Origin: Buxus sempervirens
Taxonomy: Eukaryota; Streptophyta; Magnoliopsida; Buxales; Buxaceae
Reading direction: 5' to 3'
Assembly: GCA_947561395.2 (NCBI GenBank)
Contig: OX387192.1
Coordinates: 9,026,221-9,090,220, forward strand
DNA: 64,000 nt
Shown here: positions 33,689 to 46,793 of the stretch, in pieces
Layout of the letters: the number at the start of each line of letters is the position of its first letter
Numbering within the stretch: the first letter of the stretch is position 1
Program-made: the position numbers and the translations under genes
The notes under the pieces: generated by a model
Told to the model about the DNA's origin: nothing
What the model saw: the letters and a program-made list of their open reading frames with translations, nothing else
The model's database searches: none

Positions 33689-36600
33689 ATGGAGAGTTTT
33701 GGAAGAGTGGAAGTAATGAAAAAGAAAGCTATAGAGTAAATAGAGATGTTGGATAATAAGGAAGGTAGTGGGAGATGGGACATGCAAGATAGGGTTAGAA
33801 GGATGGAGATTAAAGAGAGCTTGGGGAGCATCCTGAAGAATGAAGAAATTCATTGGAGGCAAAAATCTAGAATCAAGTGGTTGAAAGAGGGTGATGGGAA
33901 TACAGCATTTTTTCATAAGGTAGCTAATGGGAGAAGAGCCAAGAATGGTATTTATAGATTGGAAGTTGATGGGAGAGAGGTGGAGGATGTGGTGGAAATT
34001 GGGAACTCTTTATGTCAGTTTTATGCTAATCTTTATAGATCCAAGCAAAAACATCGGTTTAAATTTAAGGAGTGTGGTCAATCGAAATTGAATGATTAGG
34101 AGAGAGATTGGATGGAAAGGGACTTTGAGATGGAGGAAATCAGGATGGCTATTTGGGAGATAGAAGGAGATAAAGCCCCTGGGCCAGATGGCTTTACTAT
34201 TGAGTTCTTTAAAAGGAATTGGGAGATTGTCAAGGAGGATTTAATGGAGGTGTTTAGAGAGTTTCACTCGAATGGTGTCATCCATAAGGCAACTAATGCT
34301 AACTTCTTAGTTCTCATCCCTAAAAGACCTGGAGCGATAAGTGTCAAGGATTTTAGACCTATTAGTCTCATGACTAGTGTGTATAAGATCTTAGCTAAGG
34401 TTTTGTCAATTAGGTTGAAAACCGTTTTACCAAAGATTATATCTGCTAATCGGAGCGCTTTTGTGGAAGGAAGGCAAATAATGGATGGGGCCTTGATTGC
34501 TAACGAGTGTGTAGAGAGTAGGCAAAGGTTGGGGGAACCTGGAATTGTATGCAAGCTGGATATTGAAAAAGCATATGATCGGGTTCAGTGGAGTTGTATT
34601 GATTCGGTTTTGCATTGGAAAGGATTTGGTATTCGTTGGAGACAATGGATTCGTGGGTGTTTAGAGAAGGTTCATTTTTCCATTCTTGTTAATGGGATAG
34701 TGAAAGTTTTCTTCCCTTCTTCGAGAGGTATCTGCCAGGGGGATCCTTTATCCCCTTTTTTGTTCACTTTAGTAGCTGAGGTATTACATAGTTTCTTCTC
34801 TAGTGGGGTGGAAGGTATCTTGATTCAAGGGTTCCATGTAGGGAGAAGAGGCCCCAGAATTACCCATCTTCAGTTTGTTGATGATACTCTAGTATTCTTA
34901 GAGGATTCTAGAGATTAGGTTGTTTGCCTGAAGAGCATTTTGCATACTTTTCACATGGTTTCAGGATTAAGAGTTAATTGGGGGAAGAGCTCTGTAGCCG
35001 GGTTAAACATGAGGGAGGGGGACATTGAGGTGGTTAGCAGAATTTTAAGTTGTCAGGTTGCTTTGTGGCCTATTTCATATTTGGGTTTGCCCTTGGGTGG
35101 TTCCCCGCGCAATATTTGCTTTTGGGAGCCAGTTATTGAAAGGGTTGAGAAAAGGCTTATGGTATGGCAAAGGAATTATTTGTCTTTTGGGGGTCGAATC
35201 ACCTTAATCAAAGCGGTCTTGTCTAATTTACTGGTTTATTTTATGTCCTTGTTCCGTATGCCTAAGCGGGTAGTGGCTATCATTGAGAAAGCTCAAAGAG
35301 ATTTTTTATGGGAGGGTGGGGGTACAAAAAAGATGCATTTAGTGAGGTGAGCAAAGGTGTGCCTGGAAAAGGAAAAAGGGGGTCTAGGTTTGGGCATGAT
35401 AGCTTTCCGGAACTCATCCTTGTTAGTCAAGTGGTTGTAGCGCTTCAGCACTGAACAAGATAGTCTTTGGCACAAGGTGATTGTTAGCAAATATGGTATT
35501 GACGCTAATGGGCGTTCTATTAATGTGAGGGCACGTCCTTCCGGAAATAGTCCTTGGAAAGCTATCATGGGAATGGCTCCTCTTTTTTACCCTCACATTA
35601 GATTGTCGATCGGGTCTGGTTGTTCAGTTCTTTTTTGGCATGATCGGTAGTGGGGCAATATTGCATTATCGAGTCTTTTTCCCCGTTTGCTTCCCTTAGC
35701 TACCCATCCTCAAGCCTTTGTGGCTGACATCTTGTCCATGTCTGGGTCAGGTCTATCATGGAACCTGGCTTTTAGGAGAGAACTTTGTGACGCTGAATTG
35801 GAGGATTTTGCTTCTCTCCTAGATAAGTTGAAGGATGTGTTCATCGATTCTTTTTCTGATGATAAGGTCATTTGGTCTCACTCTCGTCTAGTACATTCTG
35901 TTGTAAATCCTTCTTTAACTTGCTCAATCAAAGTGTTCATTCTTCTCCTGCTTCCTTTTCTGTTTCTCGGTTATGGAAACCCAAGGTTCCCCCTAAGATT
36001 AAGGCATTTTTATGGACAGCCATCCTATATAAGATTAATACGGCTGATCGTCTCCAAAGAAGATGGAAAACGAATGCTTTATCCCCTCACGTGTGTAGTA
36101 TGTGTATGAAGGCCGGAGAGAGTATTGATCATTTTTTTGTACAGTGCCATTTTGCTACTACTATTTGGATGCGCTTGTTTTAGGTGATTGGAGTATCGTG
36201 GGTTCTTCCAAACACCTTCTCAGCTTTGTTCGCTCAATGGAGAATTGGAGGGTTGGGGAGTAGGGGTAACATTTTGTATAGGTCCATATTCCATGCAGTT
36301 ATATGGCATATTTGGTTAGAGCGTAATAATAGGATCTTCCACGACTCCCAAGAGTCTGTGGAACAAGTTTTTGCTGCTATTATAGTTGCAGTAGCATCAT
36401 GGTTGGCGGTTCTTCCAGAGTTTCGGGGTACTCAAGTTGTGGAGATAGTGAGAGATTGGCATAGGTGGTGCTTTTCTTATTCATTGTTAGGGGATGAAAG
36501 AGAGTGAAAGTGGTCTTAGATGAGTCTTAAATGGAAGGTATTTTCGTAGAGGCATCTCTATGTCATTGGCTTTGGAGTTGAATGCTTTATTCAGCTACGA

Positions 36601-36796
36601 TTCTATCTTACGGTTGCTATAGCTGGTCCTTGGAAGCATATTGATGGGGGTTGGTTGGTTAGTTTTATTTCACTGAGTGGAGTATGTTTTTTGGTGGAGT
36701 TTTGTCATTGGGTTGGGTTGTCCATGTTGAAAATTGATTACATTCCATCTTTTATATTTATAAAATTTATACTATCATTACTCATCAAAAAAAAAA
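33689..36796 (+). mobile_element. L1 LINE, 5' truncated, TSD ATTCTTCC(A/C)TTAGCT
   Basis: The insert is flanked by 15-bp duplications (33674-33688 and 36797-36811, one mismatch) and ends in CATCAAAAAAAAAA. It encodes the last two thirds of ORF2. From left to right these are a WLKEGDGNTAFFHK block, a reverse-transcriptase domain with KAPGPDGF, FRPISL, CQGDPLSPF and the catalytic FVDD (about 34874), a thumb region (34940-35350), and a zf-RVT knuckle (CVVC or CSMC..HFFVQCHF, about 36090-36150). Stops at 34099, 34918 and 35350 and frameshifts make it dead. It lies sense in TASH3 intron 5. Confidence 0.92.
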
Positions 36797-36811
36797 ATTC
36801 TTCCCTTAGCT

Positions 36812-37940
36812 GGTTCTTGGTGCAGGTTTTGCATATTTTGTCATCTCATAAATATTAATGAGAGACATATGGATATATCCATTTCACATTAAAATTGATC
36901 TTTTATCTGTGCATCGGCCCTTTTAGAAAGTCCTTTTTAATAAAGATTATCTTTGTCTTTATTTATTACTAGGGTTGGAAAATATTGCTATAATTTTTCC
37001 ATGCCTATGGATTAGTTGACATTTTTTCACAAAATGGAGCTTCTATCTTGAGACATTTGGAGTGGATAGGGTTTTGCGTTGTCTTTCTCCTCTTTTCTGA
37101 GTTGTTGGGGGGTTTTCTATGCAGAATATGAAGTTTAGTGCTTTCTGCAAAATTTAACCTTTTGCTATCAGGTGGTATCTGGAAAGATACAAACCACTGG
37201 GTTTTTAATTGTTAGGAGTGAGCTGCTGAAATATTGGTGCATTTAACCCCCTATTTTTTTCTTCATAAGGCTGCTGCATCGTCATGTGAGTTATTTTGAT
37301 TTGGGAATAAGTATTGTTCTAGTTATGTGAATTTTTATTTTCTCATATTGTCATTATTAGTGTCAGTTAGGCTATTGTATGCAATTTTGGGGATGTTGGG
37401 CTTGTATGCAATGTCGGGGGGGGGGGTTGTTAGGCACTATTTTATGAATGTTGATTCAAGTCACTCTTTACCTATGAAAAATTAAAACTTTCGTTTGCTA
37501 TTGGGAAGAACAATATGTTTTATTGTAAAGAATCAAGGTGTAGCTGCAAATTTTTCTTGGTCATATCTATTATGATTATGAAACAGCCATTCTAGATCAT
37601 GATCAAGTCTTGTAATTGGTTTACACATCAACATCACAGGTTTAGCTCATAATTTGGTCTACAATCAGTGAATAATCCCACATATATTGAGGTTTTAATA
37701 TGCTCAAGCCTGATCTTTGTGGTGACTAATTTCATTTTCTCATGTATTTTTCTTAATTTGTAAATGTGTCTAGAATTTCTCTTATCTATTTTTGCAGCTC
37801 CCTCTGCTTTTCCTCCCTCTCTCATGGTCCCTAAGTATCTCCACATCCAAAATTTGCTTATATGTTGTGTTAAGGTAAGGGTCATCATTCTGTTATACGT
37901 ATATAAATACATTTCGTTAGTTGTTAAAAGCAAAACGTTG
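36812..37940. other. Intronic stretch without recognised features
   Basis: AT-rich part of TASH3 intron 5 with a short G-run at about 37418-37427. Short frames on either strand show no domain. Confidence 0.4.
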
Positions 37941-38790
37941 GAACATCAGCAGCAACTAATCCCACATTTCTACAAGGGATATAAGCTACCCCTCTCCACT
38001 CACTAACAATGCAACCCAATCAATCACAAGTGGACTGTTCTATAACTATATCTTCCGTAACTGCACCAGTTCTTGCAAGTTTATCAGCCACTTCTTTGGT
38101 GGATCGGAGAAATAGATTGAGTGACGTATGCAATTCTAGTGCCAGAGACAAAGCCTTTCTTATGAAATGTAACAACTGCTATGAGCATCCTTTATTTGAG
38201 GACATCCACGCCAAAGTAGTGAGTCTAGTGACACAATCCCCTTCCAACTCCAACTCCTGAAAACCTTGTTGCTTTGCAATTTGAAGACCATTTAAGCATG
38301 TGAATGCTTTTGCACGAAACAGAATTTCCAATTCCTGTGAGTCCAGAAAATGTAAAAAGAGTATCTCCTGCTACATTCTTGACAACTCCTCCCACCATCA
38401 CTTTTCCTGGATCTTCGTAAGAACTTCCATCAGCGTTAAGCTTAATAGAGCCTGGAGGGTCAGGGGACCGTGCAATGCAAGTGGTCCTCAAAGGTGATAT
38501 ACCAAGGCAAATATGAGACCAGCCTCTAGTAATATCAGTCATCGCGAAGCCTTTAAAACTAGGAAACACAACAGCCTAGGAGCTCACTGAGACTAGAATG
38601 GCCTCGATGATGGAGGTGATACGAGAACTCCTTCCTTCAAAGATCCTAAGATTCCTCTCTCTCCAGAGGTGCTGCACAATAGCCTGAAAAAGTGATGTTT
38701 ATAAAATCCTTCCCCTATGGCCTAGAACTGGAAATCTCCACTGTGCAAAGAGGTCATCATTCTGTTGTGTTGATGACTGATATTTCTCAC
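37941..38790 (-). mobile_element. Antisense LINE 3' end with RNase H-like domain
   Basis: On the minus strand 38569-38225 reads as the start of a plant L1 RNase H domain (RVT_3 type): IKLNADGSSYEDPGK, with the first catalytic Asp, then VGGVVKNVAGDTLF. The frame then breaks. Sequence further left continues as decayed domain. The reverse-transcriptase part is missing. Confidence 0.65.
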
Positions 38791-39213
38791 CTGACATGAG
38801 CATATATGCCAATATGAACTCAGGCTGGGATATGGCACAGTTTTGTCAGATATTCTATTTTAACTGGTCAATTTATATTTACCATTTTAGACTTTTCATT
38901 CATTTTATCAACAGTTCTTATGCTTTTCTTTTAGCTGACTATTGTTGGACCTTGATAATGGTCTTTGATCGTCATTCACTATGGTACTGTTTTATTGTTA
39001 TGTTCAATCCTTGTGTAGTCAGTTTTCTTAAAAAAACGTCTCTATCTTGAAGCTTTTCTTTCTGCTATTGCACATATCACCAAATTTTTTAGTTGTTTCT
39101 TTTCTGTTTTTTATTAAAAAGATAAGCTGATTTTGATTCCTGATGTATTTGAATTGCTAGTATGCAATGCCTTCCCCCTAATTGTTCTTTTATATGTAAT
39201 GTTTATCCTACAG

Positions 39214-39442
39214 TTAGATCAGCAGTGTGAGGATCGGAATGTTTTGCGCTATGTTTACTACTACCTAGCCCGGATTTTATCAGACGGTGGTGCTCAAGGT
39301 CTAAGTCCAGGTGGTGGGATCCCCACACCTAATTGGGATGCTCTTGCAGATATTGACGCTGTTGGAGGGGTGACAAGAGCTGATGTTATACCTCGAATAG
39401 TAAATCAGCTCACTACAGAGGCCTCAAATGCAGACGTGGAAT
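39214..39442 (+). CDS. TASH3: TASH3 coding exon 5, residues 135-210 plus one base
   Basis: Acceptor CCTACAG ends at 39213 and donor GTAAAG starts at 39443. The exon has 229 nt. It encodes the most conserved block seen here: LDQQCEDRNVLRYVYYYLAR, GLSPGGGIPTPNWDALADID, GGVTRADVIPRIVNQL. It ends in DVE plus T, which joins TT of the next exon to give Phe (EFHARR), fixing both sites. Confidence 0.93.
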
Positions 39443-39779
39443 GTAAAGTGGTTCCAGAACTTGTCTTTTAGCACCACCCCCTATCTCTATTTTATGCTCT
39501 TTTTTGTTTATTTTTTAAAAATATAGTTCAGATGTTATATTGGTGCAAATCATAAAACAAAGAATGGGAAGGCAGGATTCCCCAAAGGGAGGCCAGATAA
39601 TAATCGACTTATTAATTGTGAGTTTTACCAATTTCTCCACCCTGTTTACTGGTGTTGCCATTAATTAGTTCATCTGGTGATCAATTTTCATATAGAACAC
39701 TGCCTTTGAATAGTGGATTGTGCAATTAAGATAGGACGATGAAGTTTTAGACCCTAAAAAAACTTGCAACCAAACAAAA

Positions 39780-40090
39780 GAAGATAGGAAGATGAAGTTG
39801 GCTAGACCATTGGCATTTGAGTTGAATACTTCATTCAAACTAGTGCCTAGGTCAACTAACCATTTGGTTGATAAGCTGGCAAAAGTGGGAGTGGGTTGGG
39901 AAGAAATGATGGTGGAGAGCATGCCTTGGAATGCTACTGGCATGGATTGATATGTATTATAATATTTTGCATTCATAAGGTTGATGTCGGATTTCCTCCG
40001 TTGTGTCTTGGAGGGGTCCCAGGTGGATGAAATGTACGGTATTTACCTGCTTCTTTCATAATAGGTCATGATTTATCAAAGAAAAAAAGC
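39780..40090 (+). mobile_element. Sense LINE 3' remnant, RNase H tail
   Basis: The frame includes NHLVDKLAKVGVGWEEMM, like the NxxAD(x)LAKxG ending of plant LINE RNase H domains, then a stop and an A-rich end at about 40086. Only the last few hundred bases of the element remain. Confidence 0.5.
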
Positions 40091-40339
40091 AGGTATATGC
40101 ATTAGGTATAAAAAGGTGCCCCAATCACATCTTGCTATCCTGCTTTCATTCTCCTTTTTTACGTTTATACTATGAGCCTGGACCAATATTGTGAATAGGA
40201 AGAGAAAGGAACTTCTCATTGACAATGAGCCTTGTGCTCCCAGAATAGAAAAGGAGAATGTAGATATGCATTCTCCCATTTACTTTGCGTTTTATTTTTC
40301 CCATTCCACTAAACTAATAAAGAAAAGGTCGTAACCTTT

Positions 40340-40915
40340 ACAGTTACATTTAGCCTTGTAATTTCATCAAGCAGATTCTATCAAAAATATCTCTCCCTCC
40401 AACATAGTTGTACTCAGATTTTGAGATGGTCCACCATATATTTTTGATTGCTTGATTTAAGAAACAAATTTTGTAGATGCTGCTTATCAGACTGATTGGA
40501 TGATAGTTTGTAAAGTCCATTCCCGCGTGAGGTTTGGTGAAGAATGTGGAATTAGATCTCTCCTCCAAGGAGCCATGTTATGAAATCTTCTGTAAGTTCT
40601 TCCAACACCTTTTGTAGTAGCCTGAGGTAAATGTTAAGGATTGGGGGCTTTGTTGTTGCCTGACTCACTCAATGCCTTGCGGACTTCATATTGCTTACAG
40701 GTGAATTCTGGACGAGCATCTATATGATTCCAAATCTAGTGTCTCCATGCTGTTTCTGAACTATGATTGCAACAGATATCCTTTAGTCCTAGTAACTTCT
40801 TGAACTTGTCACTTATCCTCTCTGTCTCTGTCCTCTTTCTTTTCAGTGGCTACAATCTTGTCGAGAATAGCATCCTTCCTAACATTTCCACCCCTTCATT
40901 TTGTCTTGTAACCTT
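40340..40915 (-). mobile_element. Antisense L1 fragment, reverse-transcriptase N-terminal part
   Basis: Read on the minus strand, the order is a region with ILDKIVATE, then EVRKALSESGNNKAPNP (compare KAPGPDGF in intact L1), then NYHPISLISSIYKI (compare FRPISL). Stops and frameshifts break it. It is separate from the next antisense L1, whose 3' tail starts at about 40918. Confidence 0.6.
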
Positions 40916-43900
40916 TTTTCTTGATCGGTAAGAAGGATTATATTAATTCAAATACTAAATAAACTCCAATTACACAGCTGTACACCAAGAGTGTACAGCT
41001 AACATAGTCCAATCTGCTACATTTCGCTGAAGTTGCTGCACGTCAATACATCCCGAAGTTTTAAACCATTAAATGAGTCCATAGCAGAAGCCCAATAGAT
41101 AAGTAGGCTGAGAGAATACTGAAACACAGCTCTTGGTGGCCTTTATTTATTCTTGAAAATTCTTTTGTTTCATTACTTCCAAACCGACCAGAGAACAGCC
41201 CCCGGTGTCGATCTCCATAGCACCTGAATACGTGAAGCCCCTTTACTACTCTTCCAAGAAGGGAGGAGTTGATTTAAATCTCCAGGCTGCGTCCATGCTA
41301 CTCCAAATCTGATTAAGTATGCATTCCATATTTCATTTGTCATCATACAATGAATAAGCAGGTGATTCACTGTGTCCATATTACACTTGCATAGAACACA
41401 ATCCATTGGGTAGCTGCCACCATTTCTTCATCAGATTATCCATGGTTAATATTTTCTCCAATACTGCAGTCCACATGAAGAATCCTACTTTAGATGGTAG
41501 TAGGGGTTGCCACAAAAACTAGAAATATTGAAATTCAAATCATGCTTGCTTAATTGGCTGTAAAGACTCTTCCATGAAAACTCACCAGTTTCACTCCACC
41601 TCCATCTCATTCTATCTTGAACAGAACTTGGTTGCTGTCCCTTAATGCTCCCCATGAGTTGGGCCAATGCTTTCGGTTCCCAGTAAAACATATATCTTCT
41701 AAAATTTAAATTACAATCTATGCCACCTACTCCTTGAGATCACAGATATGAGATAATAGCTTGATGAGATGATGATATATTGTATAGCATTGGATGAGCA
41801 TCATTTCCACACCATGGGTCATGCCAAAACCTTAACCGATCTCCCTTCCTCACCTGAAATCTCACTCAGATTTTGGAAGAAAGAATGATGAAGAAGGCTT
41901 GTTTAGGAGAGCTAGAGAAGGTGTTGAGGGATGAAGAAATTATTTGGAAACAAAAGTCAAGAATTCAGTGGCTCAAGGAAGGCGATGGAAATACTAAGTT
42001 TTTTCATAAGATTGCTAATGCAAGGAGAAGAAGAAATGGTATTAGGAGGCTGATTGTCGATGGAATTGTTGTGGAGGAGGAAAAAATGATTTTGGACGAA
42101 GTGGTAGAATTTTACTCTAACCTGTACAGATTTGATGCCTCGGTCTTTTGTGGGTTAAAAGGTTTTGAAGGGCCAAGTATAGATCAGCATCAAAGGAGTG
42201 GTTGGAGAGGGAATTTGTCGAAGAGGAGATTAGGAAGGCAGTGATGGAGCTAGGGAGGGATAAGGCACCAGGACCGGATGGATTCTCAATAGCTTTTTTC
42301 CAAGATTGTTGGGATGTGATAAAAACAGATTTGGTTGAGGTTTTTAAACATTTTCACAAGTATGGTATAGTGAATAAGGTTACTAATGCCACTTTTGTGT
42401 GCTTTATCCCAAAAAATCCAGGTGCTTCAGAAATAAAGGATTTTAGGCCAATTAGTCTTATATTTAGTTTGTATAAAATTATCTCTAAAGTTTTGTCAAT
42501 GAGGCTGAAGTGATGGAGAAAATTATAAAAGGAAATCAAAGTGCTTTTGTTAAAGACCGCCAGATTTTGGATTGCTCGTTGATTGCAAATGAATGTGTGT
42601 CGGAGAGGAAAAAGAGGGGCCAACCGGGTTTGGTATGTAAGGTAGACATGAAGAAGGCTTATGATAGAATCGAGTGGAACTTTTTGGAAGAGGTTCTAAA
42701 ATGGAAAGGTTTTGGAGGAAAATGGTGTGAGTGGATTAAAGGATGTCTACATAATATCAATTTCTCTTTTATCTTGAATGGAAGGGTGGGGGGTCAAGTC
42801 GAGGCCTCTAGGGGGTTAAGGCAAGGAGATCCGCTATCTCCATTCCTTTTTACTTTGGCTAGTGATGTGCTTAGTAGGTTAATGGACTTTGGGGAGAGTA
42901 AAGGATTGATTAGAGGTTTCAAAGTAGGGAAGGAAGGGGTTCCCTTATCCCATTTACAATTTGCGGACAATACCATTCTGTTTCTAGAGGCTTGTAGTGA
43001 CACAGTGTATTGGACAAGATGTATTCTTAGGGTTTTTGAGATGATGTCTGGGCTCAAGGTTAATCTAGCAAAAAGTAGCATCTTTGGGATTCATGTAGAG
43101 GAGTGGATGGAAATGTTTGCAAATCAGCTGGGTTGCAACATTGCCGAATGGCCTATAACTTATCTTGGCTTGTTGTTGGGTGGAAGTGCAAAGTCAATGT
43201 CTTTTTGGGAACCTGTTCTAGAAAGGATGACGAAAAGAATGTCTATGTGGAAGAAGAGCTATTTGTCAATAGGGGGTAGAGTAACACTGATAAAAGCTTC
43301 AATGTCTAATGTGCCTATCTACTTTCTTTCTTTGTTTAGAGCACCTATGAAGGTGGTAAAAGAAATGGAAAAAATTCAGAGGACCTTTTTGTGGGAAGGA
43401 GTAGGAAACAAGAAGAAAGACCATTTGGTTAGGTGGGAGGTAGTGGGGAGGGACTTGAGTCAAGGGGGTCTTTCTTTGGGTAACATGCAATTGAAGAATT
43501 CTGCACTTCTTAGCAAATGGTTTTGGAGGTTTGGTCAAGAAAAGGGGGCCTTGTGGCATCAGATTATAAAGAGTAAGTTCGGATCTCACTACAATGAACG
43601 GGAGACTAATTTTAATGCTAAAATACCATATGACTGCCCATGGAAATCTATTTTGTTGTTATCTCATAGTTTCTTTCCTTTGGTGTCTTACAAGCTTTGC
43701 ATGGGTGATACCTTCAAATTTTGGTCTGATGTGTGGTAGGGGGAGTCTACAGTTGCATCACTCTTTCCACGTCTTTTCCGGATTCGGCTCTTAAGGGATC
43801 CAATGGTGTGCAACGTACTATCTTGGTCAGATAAAGGTCTAGAGTGGAACCTACAGTTTAGAAGGGATCTTAGAGAGACTGAGATTGATGATTTGGGGTC

Positions 43901-45540
43901 ATTGGTTGAAGTTCTAAAGGGGGTGGTCATTCTTGATAGTGTGGCAGACGATAGATATTGGTCTCTTGAGTCAAACGGTCAGTTTTCTTGTAAAATTTGG
44001 GGGTCTCATTTTAGAAAGTTGGGAGTCATTCATAGTCCTAGCTTTCCTACCTCATTCCTTTGGAAATCTAAAATTCCCCTAAAGGTGAAAATCTTTGCAT
44101 GGACTGCAGTGCTTAATAGGATTAACACTCTTGATAATCTTCAAAAGAGGAGGAAAACTTGGGCTTTGTCACCACAAGCGTGCACACTTTGTAAGAAGAA
44201 TGCTGAATCTGTAGACCATGTACTATTGCATTGCGAGGTTGCTGATTCTATTTGGAAAAGGTTATTACAATTTTCAGGAGTTAAGTGGGTTCTACCAAAA
44301 ACAGTGAGTGAGTTGGCAGCACAGTGGAGGTTCACTGGTATGTCTTTAACAGGAAGAAGGCTGTATGATGGAGTGTTTTTTGCTTCATTATGGCTTATGT
44401 GGCTGAACCGAAATAGAGGCATTTTTGATGAAATTTATAAGAGTCCAGATGCACTTCTGGATTCAGTGATGGGTTTGGCTGCTTTTTGGGCTTCGGTAAC
44501 CCCAGAATTTGGTGCTCTTGAGGTTGGGGAAATTGTAAGAAATTGGGGACAGATGTTACATTAAAGCCTTTTCAGGTTTTTTCGGGTTTTTCAGATTTTT
44601 TCCAGATTATGTTTGAACCATAGTTTGGTGGGGCTGTGTTTTTTAGGACCATCCCACTCCTCGTGGGTTTGGGGCCTTGTATCCAGCATTGTATTTTGTA
44701 GTTTGTACCTTTATATGTTGATGTATAAAATCTATCATTACTGATTAAAAAAAAAAGGAATACAGGCTGTCCTCCATAGAGTACATCCAATATTGCCGGT
44801 CACTTGATCTGGAATTCACATTGCTCTGTTGTAGCTGTATTTAACGACTTTAGGTTCCTCCATAAACTTGAAATCCCTTGACCAAAACGCCAGCACCATT
44901 TTGCTAAAACAGCTTGATTGAAAAGCTGTAGGTTCCTTACTCCTAATCCTCCATCTTCTTTGGCCTTACATGCCTCTTTCCATGCAACCAAAAGATACTT
45001 TTGGGTATCCTCCCAAGTCCCAACCTGCCCATTAAAAATCTCTTTGAATCTTTTTAAGCCTATCAGTCACTGACGCCGGGGCAAGAAAAGAAAAAGAATA
45101 TATGTCGGAAGATTAGATAGAGCATTCTTAATAAGAACCACCTTACGACCTTTGGATAGAAAGTTCCCTTTCCAAGAGGATAACTTCTTTTTCATATGAG
45201 ATATCACCTTGTTCCAAACTGATTTGGCTTTAAAAGAGGCCCCAATTGGAACTCCAAGGTATGTGGTTGGGAGAGGTCCCAAATGACATCCCAATAATTC
45301 GCATAAATCTGGCGCTATGTCACTACCCCCAACATTAAATAACTCACTTTTCTGTAAATTAACCTTCAAAACCGAAATAACTTCAAAACACGTTAGGATA
45401 GCTCTCACCACAAGGATTTGGGTTGCACGAGCCTTGCAGAAGACCTCAGCATCATCTGCAAATAACAAGTGGGAAATAGTTAGAGTTCCTCACCTTTCAG
45501 CTTCAAAACATTTCATCTTATAACCTTTCAAGTTCATAAA
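40916..45540 (-). mobile_element. Antisense L1 LINE in intron 6, split by a sense L1
   Basis: The reverse 3' tail is TTTTTTCTTGATCGGTAAGAAGG at about 40916. The right part (45540-44757) encodes the minus-strand reverse transcriptase, with catalytic FADD (45460), [26 protein letters not shown] and GGLGVRNLQLFNQAVLAKWCW. The left part (41868-40916) continues with FWHDPWCG-like sequence, WSETGEFSWKSLYS and a zf-RVT knuckle, CVLCKCNMDTVNHLLIHC. Between them sits a sense L1. Stops and frameshifts are present. Confidence 0.85.
41869..44756 (+). mobile_element. Sense L1 LINE inside the antisense L1, reverse transcriptase with FADN
   Basis: This is an ORF2 body of about 2.7 kb. In order it has WLKEGDGNTKFFHK (41969), KAPGPDGFSIAFF (about 42265), FRPISL, SAFVKDRQ, DMKKAYDRIEW, RQGDPLSPFLF (42820), catalytic FADN (42961-42972), LKVNLAKSS, LGLLLGGSAK, GGRVTLIKASMSN, and zf-RVT CTLCKKNAESVDHVLLHC (about 44185). 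It ends CTGATTAAAAAAAAAA near 44756. The longest open stretch is 409 codons (42510-43739). A frameshift at about 42200, a stop at 42511 and another at 43737 kill it. The second Asp of the metal-binding pair is Asn. Confidence 0.92.
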
Positions 45541-46466
45541 CAATACATTTGTCACCTTCCTTATGAAATACAAAGCATTTTGCTATCCTTATACTTCTTT
45601 GATTGGAGATTAACTCAAGGTACTGTTTTGGCTTCCTTTTTCCTCTCCCCTTTTTATCATGAAGGTTGGTGGAATCTTGTTATACACTGATGTGGTAAGG
45701 ACATGGATGAGTAGCAGTATAGGAAAAATTTTATTACATTCCACTAGAGGAAGTGCTCCCAAGCTGAGATTAGGATCTTGTACATCGTTAAAAGGGAAGG
45801 AAATTCTGATTGCTATATCAGATGAAGGATGTTTTAAAATTCTGTTCTTCATGTGTTTTTTAAAACCAGGTCACATTAGAGTTTAACTCTGCAGCCCTTG
45901 TATCCAACCTTATATTGTTGGTCTTCTTCCAGACCATGGTTTAGCCAAGCCTGAGTTAGCCTTGTCAAATTACTTCAATGAAGCAGATGGTATATGATAC
46001 AAAGTGCCTGTGGTTCTGTTAATGAATGTTTGAATTTTCATTTCACTGTCCAATTAAATACTTATTGGTAGTTGAATTGTCGCTTCATTGTGCATATCAT
46101 GCCTTTAAGACAGCATCCTACTATAATGTAATATAGTAGGTCACTGATTTTCGGTTTTATTGTATTTCTTTCCTTTTTTTTTTCTTTCTTTATGGGATAA
46201 GGAAGAACTTCATATCCAGATAAATAGGAGAGGGTCTAAGAGAGAAGATAAAAGAAGAATGATAACAGCAGCTAGGATATTTACAGCAACAACTGCATGT
46301 TTTTTGGGGGAGGGGGAGGGGGAGAGACATAGTACCCTGAAACATCTTAGATTCTTAGTGCAGTATATTATTTGTAAATTGCTTATCAGCCCCAAAAAAA
46401 TATCATGTGTTTACATTGAAGTTGCTTGAAATATTGTTCTGACCTCTCTTTGTTGGTCTTTTGAAG
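45541..46466. other. Right end of TASH3 intron 6
   Basis: No gene or transposon is recognised. There is a T-rich run at 46164-46190 and a G-rich purine run at about 46302-46325. It ends at acceptor TTTTGAAG. Confidence 0.4.
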
Positions 46467-46573
46467 TTCATGCACGGAGACTTGCGGCATTGAAGGCTCT
46501 TACTTTTGCTCCTTCAAGCAGCTCTGAAATCTTGACCAAATTATATGAAATTGTATTTGGAATTCTTGAGAAG
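46467..46573 (+). CDS. TASH3: TASH3 coding exon 6, residues 211-246
   Basis: Acceptor TTTGAAG ends at 46466 and donor GTTTGT (weak) starts at 46574. The exon has 107 nt: two bases that finish Phe211, then 35 codons for HARRLAALKALTFAPSSSSE and ILTKLYEIVFGILEK. Phase and family order match on both sides. Confidence 0.92.
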
Positions 46574-46793
46574 GTTTGTCCTGTTTTTGCCAATTTAATT
46601 GAGGCGGTTATAATTTTTCTTCACTTTAGATCTTTTTGTAGTGGATAACTGAGATCTTTTAATGTCCTTTGTAAGTGGTTGAAATAATATCTCATCAGCT
46701 TATACACTCTCAAGCATTGTGTGTGTGCATGTGTTTATATATATGTTTTTTATATTTTCTCATTGACGTCTTTTTCAACATTTCAAATTTCAG

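Noticed and set aside
34264-34645. Minus-strand frames opposite the L1 reverse transcriptase
   Set aside because: They are shadows of the plus-strand L1 domain with no family of their own.
42510-43739. 409-codon reverse-transcriptase frame as a functional gene
   Set aside because: It is the middle of an L1 ORF2 with a stop and a frameshift upstream, a stop downstream and a mutated catalytic Asp.
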